From assembly GCA_026004795.1 (NCBI GenBank), contig BPJV01000003.1:62001-126000 (forward strand): a stretch of DNA of 64,000 nucleotides, in the 5' to 3' direction. The DNA is from Pirellulaceae bacterium (lineage in GTDB: Bacteria; Planctomycetota; Planctomycetia; Pirellulales; Pirellulaceae). Shown here piece after piece: positions 1 to 9,759 of this stretch; position 1 is the first letter of the stretch, and each line of letters starts with the position of its first letter. The translations under genes and the position numbers were made by a program. A model generated the notes under the pieces. It saw nothing but the letters and a program-made list of their open reading frames with translations, ran no database searches and was not told where the DNA came from.

Positions 1-1353
1 GGCCTCGGCGGAATCGCCCTGGCGGATCTACTCCACCGCCAACAGGCTCAGGCAGCCACTTCGGGCATCCTCAAACGGTTGCATCATCCGCCTCGGGCGA
101 CGAGCGTCATTTTCCTTTACATGGACGGCGGCCCCGGGCAGATGGATACGTTCGATCCGAAGCCCGCACTGCAACGATGGCACGGTAAACCGTTTCCAAC
201 CAAACGTGAGCCGACTCAGTTCGACAACGTGGGCAACACGCTGGCGTCTCCATGGAATTTTCGCCAGTACGGCGAGAGTGGCCTGTGGATCAGCGATCTG
301 TTTCCCCATGTGGCCGAAGTGGCGGACGAACTGTGCGTCATCCGCTCGATGACCAGCAAGTTTTCCGAACACACCAGCGCCAACTATTTCCTCCATACCG
401 GCTTAGGAGTTGTTGGCCGTCCCAGCATGGGAGCGTGGGCCGTCTACGGGTTGGGAACCGAAGCGGAGGATCTCCCCGGTTTCGTCGTGCTCAACGGAGG
501 TCTCATTCCGCCTGGCGGACTAGACAATTTTGCCAGCGGCTTTCTCCCCGCAGCTTACCAAGGATCGATTTTCTCGCCGACCGGCGACCCGATTGCCAAT
601 CTGCGTAGTTCCTCCGAGGCGGCGCCACGGCGAATCGCGGCCCGTCGCCACCTGCTACGCCAACTGGACCGACAATACGCCGACCGGACCGGCCATGCCG
701 ACCCGGTCGAAAGTGCCATCCGCAATTACGAGCTAGCGTATCAGATGCAGCAGTCGGTACCGGAAGCGAGTGATCTGAGCAGCGAATCAGAAAGCACGTT
801 GGCCATGTACGGCGTCGGCAGCTCCTACCAACCGACCGACATTTTTGCCAGAGAGTGCCTGTTAGCGCGGCGGCTGGTCGAGCGCGGGGTGCGGTTCATC
901 GAACTTACCTGCCCCAGCGTGAGCGGTGACCGGTGGGACCAGCATAGCAACCTAAAAAATGGGCACGAAAACAATGCCCGGGCCGTCGACCAGCCCATCG
1001 CTGCCCTCATTGGCGACCTGCGACAACGTGGCCTGCTGGACCAAACGCTGATCGTTTGGGGCGGTGAATTCGGGAGAACGCCGTTTGCCCAGGGAACCAA
1101 TGGGCGCGATCATAACCCCTTCGCGTTCACCATGTGGATGGCCGGTGGCGGTGTCCGTGGAGGCACGGTGTATGGCCAGTCGGATGAATTCGGCTACAAA
1201 GTGGTCGACAAGCCGGTAGAGATCCACGACTTGCATGCCACCATATTGTATCTTTTAGGAGTCGATCACGAGCGCCTTACCTTCCGTTTTGGCGGCCGCG
1301 ACCATCGATTGACCGACGTTCACGGCCACGTCTTGCATGATATCATCGCCTGA
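1..1353 (+). CDS. DUF1501 family protein (5' end cut by window)
   Basis: The reading frame is already open at base 1, where it reads [11 protein letters not shown], so the start lies upstream and only the C-terminal part is present. DUF1501 proteins belong to the alkaline phosphatase/sulfatase-like superfamily and are abundant in planctomycetes, usually downstream of a DUF1549/DUF1553 (PSD1) partner; that partner would lie outside the window. Family marks seen are [15 protein letters not shown] near the N-terminus, the segment GGEFGRTPF, and a C-terminal [15 protein letters not shown]. These proteins are normally exported, often with a Tat signal, which here would be in the missing part. The substrate is unknown. 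The stop is followed closely by argH, but nothing suggests a shared function. Confidence 0.9.
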   Translation, partial: GLGGIALADLLHRQQAQAATSGILKRLHHPPRATSVIFLYMDGGPGQMDTFDPKPALQRWHGKPFPTKREPTQFDNVGNTLASPWNFRQYGESGLWISDLFPHVAEVADELCVIRSMTSKFSEHTSANYFLHTGLGVVGRPSMGAWAVYGLGTEAEDLPGFVVLNGGLIPPGGLDNFASGFLPAAYQGSIFSPTGDPIANLRSSSEAAPRRIAARRHLLRQLDRQYADRTGHADPVESAIRNYELAYQMQQSVPEASDLSSESESTLAMYGVGSSYQPTDIFARECLLARRLVERGVRFIELTCPSVSGDRWDQHSNLKNGHENNARAVDQPIAALIGDLRQRGLLDQTLIVWGGEFGRTPFAQGTNGRDHNPFAFTMWMAGGGVRGGTVYGQSDEFGYKVVDKPVEIHDLHATILYLLGVDHERLTFRFGGRDHRLTDVHGHVLHDIIA

Positions 1354-1495
1354 GCAGTGGCGCCGGTTATCGCCCTGCCCGCCGTCTGGCGGTACCATGC
1401 GTCCATCATCGCTCGTTCATCGCCGACCATCGGCCCCCATGGCTCCGTCCCCGGACGACGAAGCGACTGGCTCCGACTCGTACCAGAGAATCGCT

Positions 1496-2905
1496 ATGCA
1501 AGCTCACGGATCAACGCAACCAACCACCGATCAATCACCGTCGCGCAGCGGCGTCTTCTCCGCACAAACGGACAAACGTTTGGAGGCGTTCAGCGAAAGC
1601 ATCAGCTTCGATCACCGCCTCTACCAACATGACATTCGTGGGTCGATCGCTCATGCCCGCATGCTGGCCCACTGTGGGTTGCTGACGCAGGAGGAATTCG
1701 CCCAGATCGAATCCGCCCTGCGAGAGATCGAGTCGGAGATTGCTGCCGGGAAGATGGCTTGGCGTCCCGAACTAGAGGACATCCACATGCACATCGAAAG
1801 TGCGCTGATCGAACGCTTGGGGGATGTCGGGCGCAAGCTGCATACGGCGCGCAGTCGCAATGACCAGGTTAATACCGACCTCCGCATGTGGATCCGCGAC
1901 GCGTTGGACGAAGTCGATTCGCTGCTTCAACGACTGCAACGGGCTTTCGTCGATCGCTGCGAGCGTGATGCGGATGTCATCCTACCGGCCTATACCCACC
2001 TCCAACGCGCCCAACCCGTCACTGCCGCTCATTTTTGGTTGGCCTATGTAGAAAAATTCCAGCGAGATCGGGACCGCATCGCCGACTGCCGTCGCCGCGT
2101 CAACATCTGTGGTCTGGGAGCCGCCGCCTGTGCCGGGACGTCTCTTCCCATCGATCGGCAGATGACGGCCGAGGAGTTGGGGTTTGAAGGCGTGGCGGCC
2201 AACAGTATCGACGTCAGCAGCGATCGCGATTTCGTCGTCGAAACAGCCTTCGTGCTTGCGATGATCGCCGAACATCTCTCCGGCTGGGCTGAGGAGTGGA
2301 TACTTTGGTCGACCGTCGAATTCGGCTTCCTGAAACTGCCGCACCAGTTTTGTACCGGTTCTTCGATCATGCCCCAAAAAGTCAACCCAGATACGCTCGA
2401 GTTGACGCGAGGCAAGACGGCCCGCGTGATCGGCAACTTGCAAACCCTCCTGGTCCTCATCAAAGGCCTGCCTCTAGCCTACAACCGCGACCTCCAGGAG
2501 GACAAACCGCCCCTGTTCGATTCGTTCGATACGGTACGTGCCTGCCTGGAACTGGCAATTCCCATTGTGGAACAGGCACAACTTCAGCGAGAGGCCATCG
2601 CCCAACGCCTCGACGATGGTTTCTTGGATGCGACTACGCTGATGGAGCACCTCATCCTGCAGGGAATACCTCAGCGAACCGCTCATCACCTGGTCGGAAA
2701 ACTTGTCGGGATGGCGCAGGCCCGCCGATGCCGGTTAGCCGACCTCACGCCGGACGAACTTCGCTCGGCGTGCGCAGACCTCGATCCCAGCGCGCTCGAC
2801 GCACTAGGAGTGGAAAAAGCCGTAAAAGCGTACCGCAGTTACGGTTCGAGTAACCCCCAGCTGGTCGAAGAGCAAGTGCAACGCTGGCGTCAGCGATTAC
2901 AATAG
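1496..2905 (+). CDS. argH: Argininosuccinate lyase
   Basis: This enzyme splits argininosuccinate into arginine and fumarate in the last step of arginine synthesis, as a cytoplasmic homotetramer of the fumarase/aspartase superfamily. From the ATG at 1496 it is 469 aa, the usual size. The frame is open further upstream, to 1337, but the extra residues are low-complexity and unlike the family. Seen motifs are TARSRNDQV (about residues 117-125), YTHLQRAQP with the catalytic His (166-174), and the family signature [12 protein letters not shown] (288-299) carrying the catalytic Ser on its mobile loop. No other arg gene is adjacent. The identification is firm; only the start is uncertain. Confidence 0.96.
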   Translation: MQAHGSTQPTTDQSPSRSGVFSAQTDKRLEAFSESISFDHRLYQHDIRGSIAHARMLAHCGLLTQEEFAQIESALREIESEIAAGKMAWRPELEDIHMHIESALIERLGDVGRKLHTARSRNDQVNTDLRMWIRDALDEVDSLLQRLQRAFVDRCERDADVILPAYTHLQRAQPVTAAHFWLAYVEKFQRDRDRIADCRRRVNICGLGAAACAGTSLPIDRQMTAEELGFEGVAANSIDVSSDRDFVVETAFVLAMIAEHLSGWAEEWILWSTVEFGFLKLPHQFCTGSSIMPQKVNPDTLELTRGKTARVIGNLQTLLVLIKGLPLAYNRDLQEDKPPLFDSFDTVRACLELAIPIVEQAQLQREAIAQRLDDGFLDATTLMEHLILQGIPQRTAHHLVGKLVGMAQARRCRLADLTPDELRSACADLDPSALDALGVEKAVKAYRSYGSSNPQLVEEQVQRWRQRLQ

Positions 2906-2973
2906 ACGCATCGCCCAATCTACCCCCTCGTCCCAAATCACCTACTCGGAAGCTTTTCGCATCGAGAGGCATC

Positions 2974-5352
2974 ATGACCGTTCGCGTTTTTTTGCTCACG
3001 CTACTTGCATGCCTGCCGCTCGCGGCCCGCGCCCAAGATCCTTTTGCGGATCCCTTTGGTTCGGTCGGTCAGGACCCGTTTGGTAGTGAACCGTCGGCTG
3101 CCTCGACGACAAACGGGTTTGGTGATTTCGGTACCGCCTCATCGCCCATGGTAGCGTCGGCGGAAAGCAGGAATGCCTCGGCACCACTCGACGTCCTCCT
3201 TTCCCCACCCAACCCAATCGTGCGCATGATTCGAGAAACGCCACCACAGACTGCCGAGGAGTTCGGACAGGCAATCGCTTGGTTGGTGCGGCTCAAGGAA
3301 TGGACCGAGGCCAAACGCCTGCTCGATGCCATCGGCCAAGCCGATTGGACCTTGCAGCAACAAACAGCCGCCGCGCGTGCAGCCGGGCCGGCAATACTGG
3401 GTCGATTGCTCGAAGAAGAGGCCGAATTGACCGACCGTCAAAAACAGGTCGTGTGGCAATTGCAGCGGGCGCCGGGCAAGTACGCGCGTAGCCCCGAGAT
3501 TCTGGACCAGTGGATCGATCGTCTGGTCAGCACGTCGCCGGCGATCCGTCAGAAAGCTCGCTTGCGTCTGCAGGATGCAGGGGAAGTCGCCGTTCAACGA
3601 CTGCTCGATCGCCTGCTCGCTGGCGACCCGCGCATTGCGCCGGGCGTGTTGGTCCGAGCAACGATCGATATGGGACAGGACGGCGTCGATGCCTTGCGCG
3701 CCGCGCTACTGATCGAAGCCCCCGAACGGGTTGAACGAGTAGCGATTGGACTGGCCGAGCAGCCCGACCGAGCGTTGGCCATCGAGTTGGGCGCGCTGCT
3801 CGTTGGCGGACCAGTCCCCGAGCAAGTGACTTCCCAGGTGGCATCGCTGCTGCAACAGCGGTACCGCACTTTGCCTGATCGCGACCGGGTGCTTCAGTTT
3901 TTGGAGCGAGAAACTGCGCAACGTTTGGCAGAGTACCAGGACGTTCGTCTGGAACCCAACGTCGTACCGGAACGCGTATGGCGTGTGACAACCGATCGTC
4001 AGGCCGTGGAGGTGCAGCAAGGGGCTGCGGCCGATGCGGCCTTGGAACGCTTGGCGAACCTCGCCGCCCTGCGCTTTGACGTTTTGAACGCGCATGCTGG
4101 TGCATTGTCGGAACTTAGTGAATGCGGCGCCATTCTTTTGCAGCGAGCGTATCACCTCCACCCTCAGGTCGAGGATACGGCACTGAATAGCCACCTGCTG
4201 ACGGAGCTTACCGTTGACCAGGTACCATCAGACGACTTTCTCATCAGCGTCTTTCACGCTGCAACCGATAAGCAGTTTCACGGAGCAGCCCTGCGGGCGG
4301 TTCAGCAACTCGGTTCCCACGGGACCGCTACCTCTGCCACGGTAGGATTTCTCAGCGACTTGCTGAACGATCCGCGACCGGTGATCCGCTACAGCGCCCT
4401 TGAGGCCCTCGACCGCCTGGATCCCCAACGACCGTTTGCCGGTACCGACCAAGCCATGGCAACCGCTGTCGAGATGGCCCGATTGACGACCGGACCGCAC
4501 GTCCTCGTTGTGGGACTCAGCCCCGATCTTCGGCAGACGGCCATGCAGCAGTTGACGAGCGTGGCTGGAGCCGAGGTCACGACGGCCAACACCATGAAAT
4601 CAGCGCTACTAGCCTTGGATCAAGAACGCCCCGCAGAGCTGATCTTGGTGGTCGACCGAGTCCCGGACGATTCCGTCCTGCAATTGCTCCAGCGGCTACG
4701 TCGCGCGCAGCGCGGCCACGCCTTGCCGATCGGCGTTTTGACTGACAACTTGTATCCACACGAACGCGACTGGATCGACCACGCTTCTGGCATCGTAAGC
4801 GGCTTGCTCACCCGCCAACCGGAAAACATGCGGGTTCTATTGAACCGCCTGTGGAGCACGATGGACATCACACCGCTCAGCAGTGCCGATCGGTTGCGTT
4901 TCGCTGCGGTAGGGGAACGTTTTCTCGCTCGTATTGCTCATGATCGCGAGACCTACGCAATTTATCCGGTGGAGCAGTGGAGCGCGACGCTGGCTAGTCT
5001 TGCCGGACAGATCTCCGCCCCTTCTTTGGTGCAAATATTCGTTGGAGTGCCGACAGCTCAGGCCCAGGAGGAGTTGGTGGAATTGGCTGCCCGACGTTCG
5101 CTCGACGAATCAACTCGGCTTGCCGCCGCGCACGGTTTCTTACAATCGTTGCAACGCCATGGATTGCTGCTACCGCGGCACCAGGTCTTGCGGTGCTACG
5201 AGCTCTACAATCGCTTGGGACCCGATGATCCAGTGGCGGTTCGCGCCCTGGGCTTCATTTTGGACGTATTGGAGGCGCATGCGGCAGGCCGGGAGCTTCC
5301 CGCACCGCCTGCGGATGAGACACCGTCCTCACCCGCGTCTACCGTCGGATAG
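2974..5352 (+). CDS. Exported HEAT-like repeat protein with a degenerate receiver-like segment
   Basis: A 792-aa protein of unknown function. The N-terminus has a signal peptide (MTVRVFLLTLLACLPLAARA, then QDPF), so it is probably periplasmic. It continues into a D/P/F/G-rich low-complexity stretch and a long helical region with HEAT-like periodicity (for example DLLNDPRPVIRYSALEALDR around residues 465-485). Around residues 508-600 a segment starting HVLVVGLSPDLRQTAMQQL and ending in an IGVLTDN-like strand has the rhythm of a response-regulator receiver, but it lacks the acidic pocket and would sit outside the cytoplasm. A further helical domain closes the protein. The start is the ATG 68 bp after argH. 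Similar proteins are annotated as hypothetical in planctomycetes; no role is proposed. Confidence 0.8.
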   Translation: MTVRVFLLTLLACLPLAARAQDPFADPFGSVGQDPFGSEPSAASTTNGFGDFGTASSPMVASAESRNASAPLDVLLSPPNPIVRMIRETPPQTAEEFGQAIAWLVRLKEWTEAKRLLDAIGQADWTLQQQTAAARAAGPAILGRLLEEEAELTDRQKQVVWQLQRAPGKYARSPEILDQWIDRLVSTSPAIRQKARLRLQDAGEVAVQRLLDRLLAGDPRIAPGVLVRATIDMGQDGVDALRAALLIEAPERVERVAIGLAEQPDRALAIELGALLVGGPVPEQVTSQVASLLQQRYRTLPDRDRVLQFLERETAQRLAEYQDVRLEPNVVPERVWRVTTDRQAVEVQQGAAADAALERLANLAALRFDVLNAHAGALSELSECGAILLQRAYHLHPQVEDTALNSHLLTELTVDQVPSDDFLISVFHAATDKQFHGAALRAVQQLGSHGTATSATVGFLSDLLNDPRPVIRYSALEALDRLDPQRPFAGTDQAMATAVEMARLTTGPHVLVVGLSPDLRQTAMQQLTSVAGAEVTTANTMKSALLALDQERPAELILVVDRVPDDSVLQLLQRLRRAQRGHALPIGVLTDNLYPHERDWIDHASGIVSGLLTRQPENMRVLLNRLWSTMDITPLSSADRLRFAAVGERFLARIAHDRETYAIYPVEQWSATLASLAGQISAPSLVQIFVGVPTAQAQEELVELAARRSLDESTRLAAAHGFLQSLQRHGLLLPRHQVLRCYELYNRLGPDDPVAVRALGFILDVLEAHAAGRELPAPPADETPSSPASTVG

Positions 5353-5820
5353 GAGCGGGCCGTTGCCCACGCGTTCCAGCCGCACCGGGACGCAAGCAGT
5401 TGCCGAATAACCTGCCGGGCTACCAACCGACCGCTGGCGGCTCGGCTCATCACTGGGAGCCCCCAACTCTGCCATGACTTCTGGAAGGTAGGGGCATCAA
5501 CTCGTCCAACGTTTCCGTCTCCAGATCGCGGTTCCACAAGGCGGTATACTCGGTTAGCAATATCCGCTGGTCGTTAGCTACTTGCAGGGCGAGGGTGTTG
5601 CCAAGGAGGGCCACGTCCGTATGCTGCTAGACATCGGTATCGCTACCGGGACCCATCAGTCTCTACATGCGGTCTCTTTTCTGGCAGTCACGGCGACGTC
5701 CCCAGCCCCCGCTAACCGACCGCCAGCAGGAGCGCCGCAGCAACTGGGCATTGGCATGGGCGACCATGGGAGCCGAAGTAAGGCCACTGCAGGGAAACGA
5801 ACCATTGGTAGGAAGAGTGG
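5353..5820. other. Intergenic region with a possible gene remnant
   Basis: This stretch of about 470 bp lies between the HEAT-like gene and the sigma-54 activator. No convincing full gene is present. A short protein-like minus-strand reading (5450-5614) is listed separately. I recognise no terminator or promoter here. Confidence 0.5.
5450..5614 (-). CDS. Possible short protein or gene remnant
   Basis: Read from a GTG at 5614, this frame gives about 54 aa that look natural (ALLGNTLALQVANDQRILL, then TEYTALWNRDLE), unlike the Arg/Pro/Ser-rich shadow frames around it. Just upstream in the same frame is a TAG preceded by MGPGSDTDV, so it could be the 3' end of a decayed gene or a small protein starting at GTG. 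It runs divergently from the sigma-54 activator. I do not recognise a family and see no good ribosome-binding site. Confidence 0.3.
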   Translation of the reverse strand: MALLGNTLALQVANDQRILLTEYTALWNRDLETETLDELMPLPSRSHGRVGGSQ

Positions 5821-6906
5821 ATGAGCGGTTTTTCCTATGATCCGAGGGGAAGCTCTGCCGGACACCCGTTGGACGGGATCATCGGCAACAGCCCAGCCAT
5901 GCAACGCGTCTACGAATTGACGCGCAAAGTGGCCCGTAGCAACGCCTCAGTGCTGCTGCTCGGAGAGACAGGCACCGGCAAGGAATTGATTGCCGGTGCC
6001 ATTCATCGACTAAGTGACCGCGCGCAAGGGCCATTCGTTCGCGTCAACTGTGGAGCGCTGAGCGAAAGTTTGTTGGAGAGCGAGCTGTTCGGTCACGTCC
6101 GCGGAGCCTTCACCAGTGCTGTGGCTAACCGCACGGGACGTTTCGAAGCCGCCCATACCGGCACGATCTTTCTCGACGAGATCAACAGCACTTCGCTACT
6201 GCTGCAGGTTAAGCTACTTCGCGTGCTGCAAGAAAAGGAGTTTGAGCGAGTCGGCGATACGAACACTATTACCGTCGATACGCGCGTCATTGCGGCCAGC
6301 AACCGAGACCTGGCCGCCGAGGTGGAGGCAGGGCGGTTTCGCGAAGACCTCTATTGGCGATTGAATGTCGTCCCCATCCATATTCCACCGCTGCGCGAAC
6401 GCCTGGAAGACATCCCGCAATTGGTCGTTCACTTCTTACAACACTACTCGCAAGCCAATCGCCGATACGTCGTCCATGTACAACGAGAAGCGTTGGAGGC
6501 AATGATGCAGTACCACTGGCCTGGCAACGTTCGTGAACTGCAGAATTACGTCGAACGGGCCGTGGTCATGGCTGAAGGCGACGAATTGACCATCGACCTG
6601 CTGCCAGAAGTCGTGCGTCGCGGCAAATCCGTCGAGCCGGTTGCCGGAGAGCCATCGACGTCGTTGGCTGCTGCCGATTGGGAAACACTGATTCAATCGA
6701 TCATCCGCCGCGGCGTGGAACATGCCGACAAGGATCATCGCGCCGCGTACGATTTCGTGGTCAGCCAGATTGAGCGTGAACTGATCGCATTCATCATGAG
6801 TCAATGCAATAATGTGCAAACCAAGGCCGCCGCTCGATTGGGAATCAACCGCAACACACTGGCCAAAAAACTGAAGGACTATGGCCTGGACACCGATCCG
6901 TCGTAA
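5821..6906 (+). CDS. Sigma-54-dependent (NtrC-family) transcriptional activator without a sensory domain
   Basis: This is an AAA+ bacterial enhancer-binding protein that uses ATP to open sigma-54 promoter complexes. In 361 aa I see Walker A GETGTGKE (48-55), the sigma-54 contact loop GAFTSA (95-100), Walker B GTIFLDEI (114-121), the sensor II segment [15 protein letters not shown], and a C-terminal Fis-type helix-turn-helix ([19 protein letters not shown], then KKL). The AAA+ domain begins almost at the N-terminus, so no receiver, GAF or PAS domain is present. Activity must therefore be controlled in trans, by expression level or by a partner protein (inference). The start ATG has GGAAGAG just upstream. 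Its target genes cannot be read from the window. Confidence 0.93.
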   Translation: MSGFSYDPRGSSAGHPLDGIIGNSPAMQRVYELTRKVARSNASVLLLGETGTGKELIAGAIHRLSDRAQGPFVRVNCGALSESLLESELFGHVRGAFTSAVANRTGRFEAAHTGTIFLDEINSTSLLLQVKLLRVLQEKEFERVGDTNTITVDTRVIAASNRDLAAEVEAGRFREDLYWRLNVVPIHIPPLRERLEDIPQLVVHFLQHYSQANRRYVVHVQREALEAMMQYHWPGNVRELQNYVERAVVMAEGDELTIDLLPEVVRRGKSVEPVAGEPSTSLAAADWETLIQSIIRRGVEHADKDHRAAYDFVVSQIERELIAFIMSQCNNVQTKAAARLGINRNTLAKKLKDYGLDTDPS

Positions 6907-7047
6907 GTCGTGATCTAGCCAGCATCGCCAAGACGCCGAACGCCTTATCCGCTCACTGCAAGCGTGGCGCCTGCGCATAGGAGAGCGCCCGCCCAGGCAG
7001 CATCCTTTACGGTACCACGCCGATTGATCGTCGCCGCATCGCCCCGC

Positions 7048-7368
7048 TCACCCTTCTTCGATGGCCTGGCGAATGGCTTCGACCAGCGCTGCTCGGGAAA
7101 AACTCACGGCAGCAAGCCTGTCCACATCCACCCCCCACAGCTCACCGATGCGCATCGCCAGGTCGACATCTCGCACACCGTGATATTGGTTGGTCGCCAT
7201 ATTACCGATGTAGATCGTTTGCTCGTCCTCGAAATAATTCGATTCAAAAGCATCGGCCAACGCCGCAATCCAAGCCTCCGGTACACCGCGTCGGCGACAA
7301 TATTCTACCGACCAGATATGATCTCCGGTGCATTCGGAGAGCAGATCCAAAGCGCGAAGTCGATCCAT
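7048..7368 (-). CDS. Small conserved-looking protein of unknown function
   Basis: A 106-aa acidic soluble protein starting MDRLRALDLLSECTGDHIW, with no signal peptide or membrane segment. It starts only 9 bp after the yceH-like stop on the same strand, so the two are very likely co-transcribed. Composition is balanced, with a helical C-terminus (AALVEAIRQAIEEG), as expected of a real gene. I do not recognise the family. Confidence 0.65.
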   Translation of the reverse strand: MDRLRALDLLSECTGDHIWSVEYCRRRGVPEAWIAALADAFESNYFEDEQTIYIGNMATNQYHGVRDVDLAMRIGELWGVDVDRLAAVSFSRAALVEAIRQAIEEG

Positions 7369-7377
7369 GGGCTGCGT

Positions 7378-8094
7378 CTAGGATTGCTTCTGACTCTGCT
7401 CGAGTGTCTCGATACGTTGGCGTAATTGATCGACCTCTTGACGCAATTCTGCCAACTCATGCTGCAGCGTTTCGATCACTTCGCTGCGTCCCGAGCGGGG
7501 CCCGCTGCTTTCGCCAACCGTCGCTCCAGAAACCGCATGGACACGAACCACTGCCAGCTCTTCTTCCGGATAGAGGTTGTGGGTGATCAGTTGCCCGCGT
7601 CCCGGAGGCGTCAGCTCGACAACAAGTTCTTTTTCTTTCAACTTACCCAAGATGGCTTGCAGGGCGTTCAAATCCGGGATGGGACTGTGGCACAAACGGC
7701 TGGCTCGGGCACGCAAATCACCTAAAGTTTGCGGGCCACGCAGAAGCAACTCCGTAATCACAGCCGCTTCTTCACCCTTCACCCCAAAATAGTCATAGCC
7801 CATGTGGCGGTACTTGGGAACGCGCCCCGCTCCATGGACTTCGGCAACGATACCGCGCTGCCGCAGTTCAACCAGCGCTTCGTCCACCTGATCCTCACTC
7901 AACTGCATCACCGGCTCACGAGCCGTCTTTTGATTGCATCCGGTTACCAAGGCATTCAACGTCAAAGGATAGGAATCGGGAGTCGTTCTCGCCTTCTCCA
8001 TCAATACGCCAAGGATACGCCGCTCGACGGCTGTCATCGGACTGGGACGCTGCGTCTGGCCCTCCTGGGCATCAGTGGGCTGCTGGGATTCCAT
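7378..8094 (-). CDS. YceH family protein (DUF480/UPF0502)
   Basis: A 238-aa cytoplasmic protein of the YceH family, built of two winged-helix domains followed by a C-terminal coiled coil. Seen: the N-terminal family segment ERRILGVLMEKARTTPDSYP, then LTLNALVTGCNQKTAREP, the second wing with LLLRGPQTLGDLRARASR, and an R/E/Q-rich coiled coil over the last 35 residues (ELAELRQEVDQLRQRIETLE). The biochemical role of the family is not settled; the fold suggests nucleic-acid binding. It is followed 9 bp later by a 106-aa protein on the same strand. Confidence 0.93.
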   Translation of the reverse strand: MESQQPTDAQEGQTQRPSPMTAVERRILGVLMEKARTTPDSYPLTLNALVTGCNQKTAREPVMQLSEDQVDEALVELRQRGIVAEVHGAGRVPKYRHMGYDYFGVKGEEAAVITELLLRGPQTLGDLRARASRLCHSPIPDLNALQAILGKLKEKELVVELTPPGRGQLITHNLYPEEELAVVRVHAVSGATVGESSGPRSGRSEVIETLQHELAELRQEVDQLRQRIETLEQSQKQS

Positions 8095-8189
8095 CGCCGA
8101 ATTCTCCTATCTCAACGGAATGCAATAAACGGATATCCCCATGCTCCGCAATTGGCTCACCTCTCCGCCGCTTTCCAATCGGCGACAAT

Positions 8190-8972
8190 CTATTGAGGCC
8201 GGTTCTTCACACGAAACATTTGATCATGAGGCAACAAGGCTCCACCATCGATCGACAGCGTCGCTCCATCGATGTACTCGCTCCTTGGATCGCAGAGAAA
8301 TAGGACGCCATGAGCAATGTCACTCGGCTTCGCCAATCGCCCCCAAGGCAATTGACTTCCTCGCTCACGCAATTCGTCTTCATGGAAAAACTTTCGTTCA
8401 CCAGGCGTATCGGTCCAACCGGGATGGACGATGTTCACGCGAATGCGATGCTCAGCCAGTTCACAGGCGGCCGTTCTCGCCATTTGGTCCATGGCTGCTT
8501 TGGCCATGTTATACGCCATGGCTCCAGGAATCGCTTTGTGAGCGTGGGGCGAGCTGATGCACACGATGCACCCTCCCTCTCCTTGCGCAATCATAGCCCG
8601 AGCAGCATAAAAGAGGAAGTTGAATGGTCCCCACATACAAACATCGATCGTCTTCTCGAATTCGGCTAAATCGGCTTCATAGAACAACCGACGATCGCTG
8701 TAGGCAGCATTGGTCACCAGAATATCCAGCCGCCCGTGCTCACGCACCGTCTGAGCAACAGCCTGTTCGGCAAACTGTCGATCGGATACATCCCCAATTG
8801 CTGGCGACGCCTTGCCGCCGGCCGCCACGATGCGCTCGATGACTTCGTCGGGTGGGTTGATGTCATTGATAACCACATGGGCTCCCGCACCGGCCAACGC
8901 TTCGGCACACGCCGCTCCAATGCCCCGTGCAGCGCCGGTCACCAGGGCAACTTTACCCTCAAGATTGGTCAT
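8190..8972 (-). CDS. SDR family NAD(P)-dependent oxidoreductase
   Basis: A classical short-chain dehydrogenase/reductase of 260 aa. The Rossmann motif TGAARGIG is at about residues 12-19, NAAY follows in the middle, and the catalytic Tyr-Lys pair is in YNMAKAAMD. The C-terminal DGGALLPHDQMF is typical of FabG-like members. The ATG at 8972 was chosen because AAAGGGA precedes it and the cofactor motif then falls at the usual distance; the open frame runs 38 codons further upstream without homology. The substrate cannot be read from the sequence. It lies between a receiver-domain gene upstream and yceH downstream, all leftward. Confidence 0.92.
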   Translation of the reverse strand: MTNLEGKVALVTGAARGIGAACAEALAGAGAHVVINDINPPDEVIERIVAAGGKASPAIGDVSDRQFAEQAVAQTVREHGRLDILVTNAAYSDRRLFYEADLAEFEKTIDVCMWGPFNFLFYAARAMIAQGEGGCIVCISSPHAHKAIPGAMAYNMAKAAMDQMARTAACELAEHRIRVNIVHPGWTDTPGERKFFHEDELRERGSQLPWGRLAKPSDIAHGVLFLCDPRSEYIDGATLSIDGGALLPHDQMFRVKNRPQ

Positions 8973-9082
8973 CGATTCCCTTTCATCACGAAACTCTTCC
9001 CCACGCACTACCAGACGAGGCCCCATCTTCGGTGAAGCGAATTGGGCAGTCGCCCGCTCCCGCACTCCAGATTCAACGAAGA

Positions 9083-9460
9083 TCAATCCCCCAAGACAGC
9101 GGCCAGGCGTTCGATCGTCTGCGGCTCGTTCAATGCCAGCTTACCGAATCCTTCCACCGCTCCCGCTCGCACCGCCTCCTGCTGATGTTCCGGATAGTTC
9201 GTCACGAGCATGACCGGTACTGCAGCCAACTCGGGATCCTCCTTGATCGCTCGCACAATGACCATCCCGTCGGAATAGTCGATATCCAATTTGCGATTGA
9301 TCAGCACCAGGTCGTAAGAAGCGCTCTGCAGTTTCTCCAACGTCTCCTCAGGAGTGTCTGCTTTGTCGACCTCGACGTCGAAGTGGGACACCAACATCTG
9401 CTTTATCGCTGCATGATCAGGAGCACAGTTTCCCACATCAAGAACGCGTTTCTTCGCCAA
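9083..9460 (-). CDS. Single-domain response-regulator receiver, phospho-acceptor Asp replaced by Asn
   Basis: A 125-aa protein with the length and alternating strand-helix pattern of a CheY-like receiver and no output domain. Aligned by eye, the third strand YDLVLIN places Asn55 where the phosphorylated Asp belongs, and the N-terminal acidic pair is also missing (VGNCAPDH). The conserved Thr (LVTN, residue 87) and Lys (GFGK, residue 107) remain. This is a pseudo-receiver by sequence, so phosphorylation-independent signalling or protein binding is more likely (inference). It stands first in the leftward run with the SDR and yceH genes and faces a long repeat-rich intergenic region. Confidence 0.82.
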   Translation of the reverse strand: MAKKRVLDVGNCAPDHAAIKQMLVSHFDVEVDKADTPEETLEKLQSASYDLVLINRKLDIDYSDGMVIVRAIKEDPELAAVPVMLVTNYPEHQQEAVRAGAVEGFGKLALNEPQTIERLAAVLGD

Positions 9461-9759
9461 TTGATCGTCCCCCTATCCTTTTTCCCAACATTCGTTGACG
9501 AGGCGATTCTCTTCGCCATTCGGTACTACAGAACTCGATGCGTTCCTAACCCTACTCGACGGTGGCCAAGATTTTATACCACCCCACCTGTTTTTCCGAG
9601 CCCACCCTACCGCCCCCGCTACACCATCCCAATCGACGTCCCCATAACCTCAACTGTTCCCAAACCCTGAACACAATGTTGAGCTGGCCCAAGAGAATTA
9701 GGCCACCGCACGGCGATTCATAAAAATCATTTTGATCACAGCCCGTCCGTCAGCGTCGC

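Noticed and set aside
5638-5660. TAG read as pyrrolysine in the remnant frame
   Set aside because: There is no family in which this position is known to be pyrrolysine and no sign of the machinery. A decayed gene is simpler.
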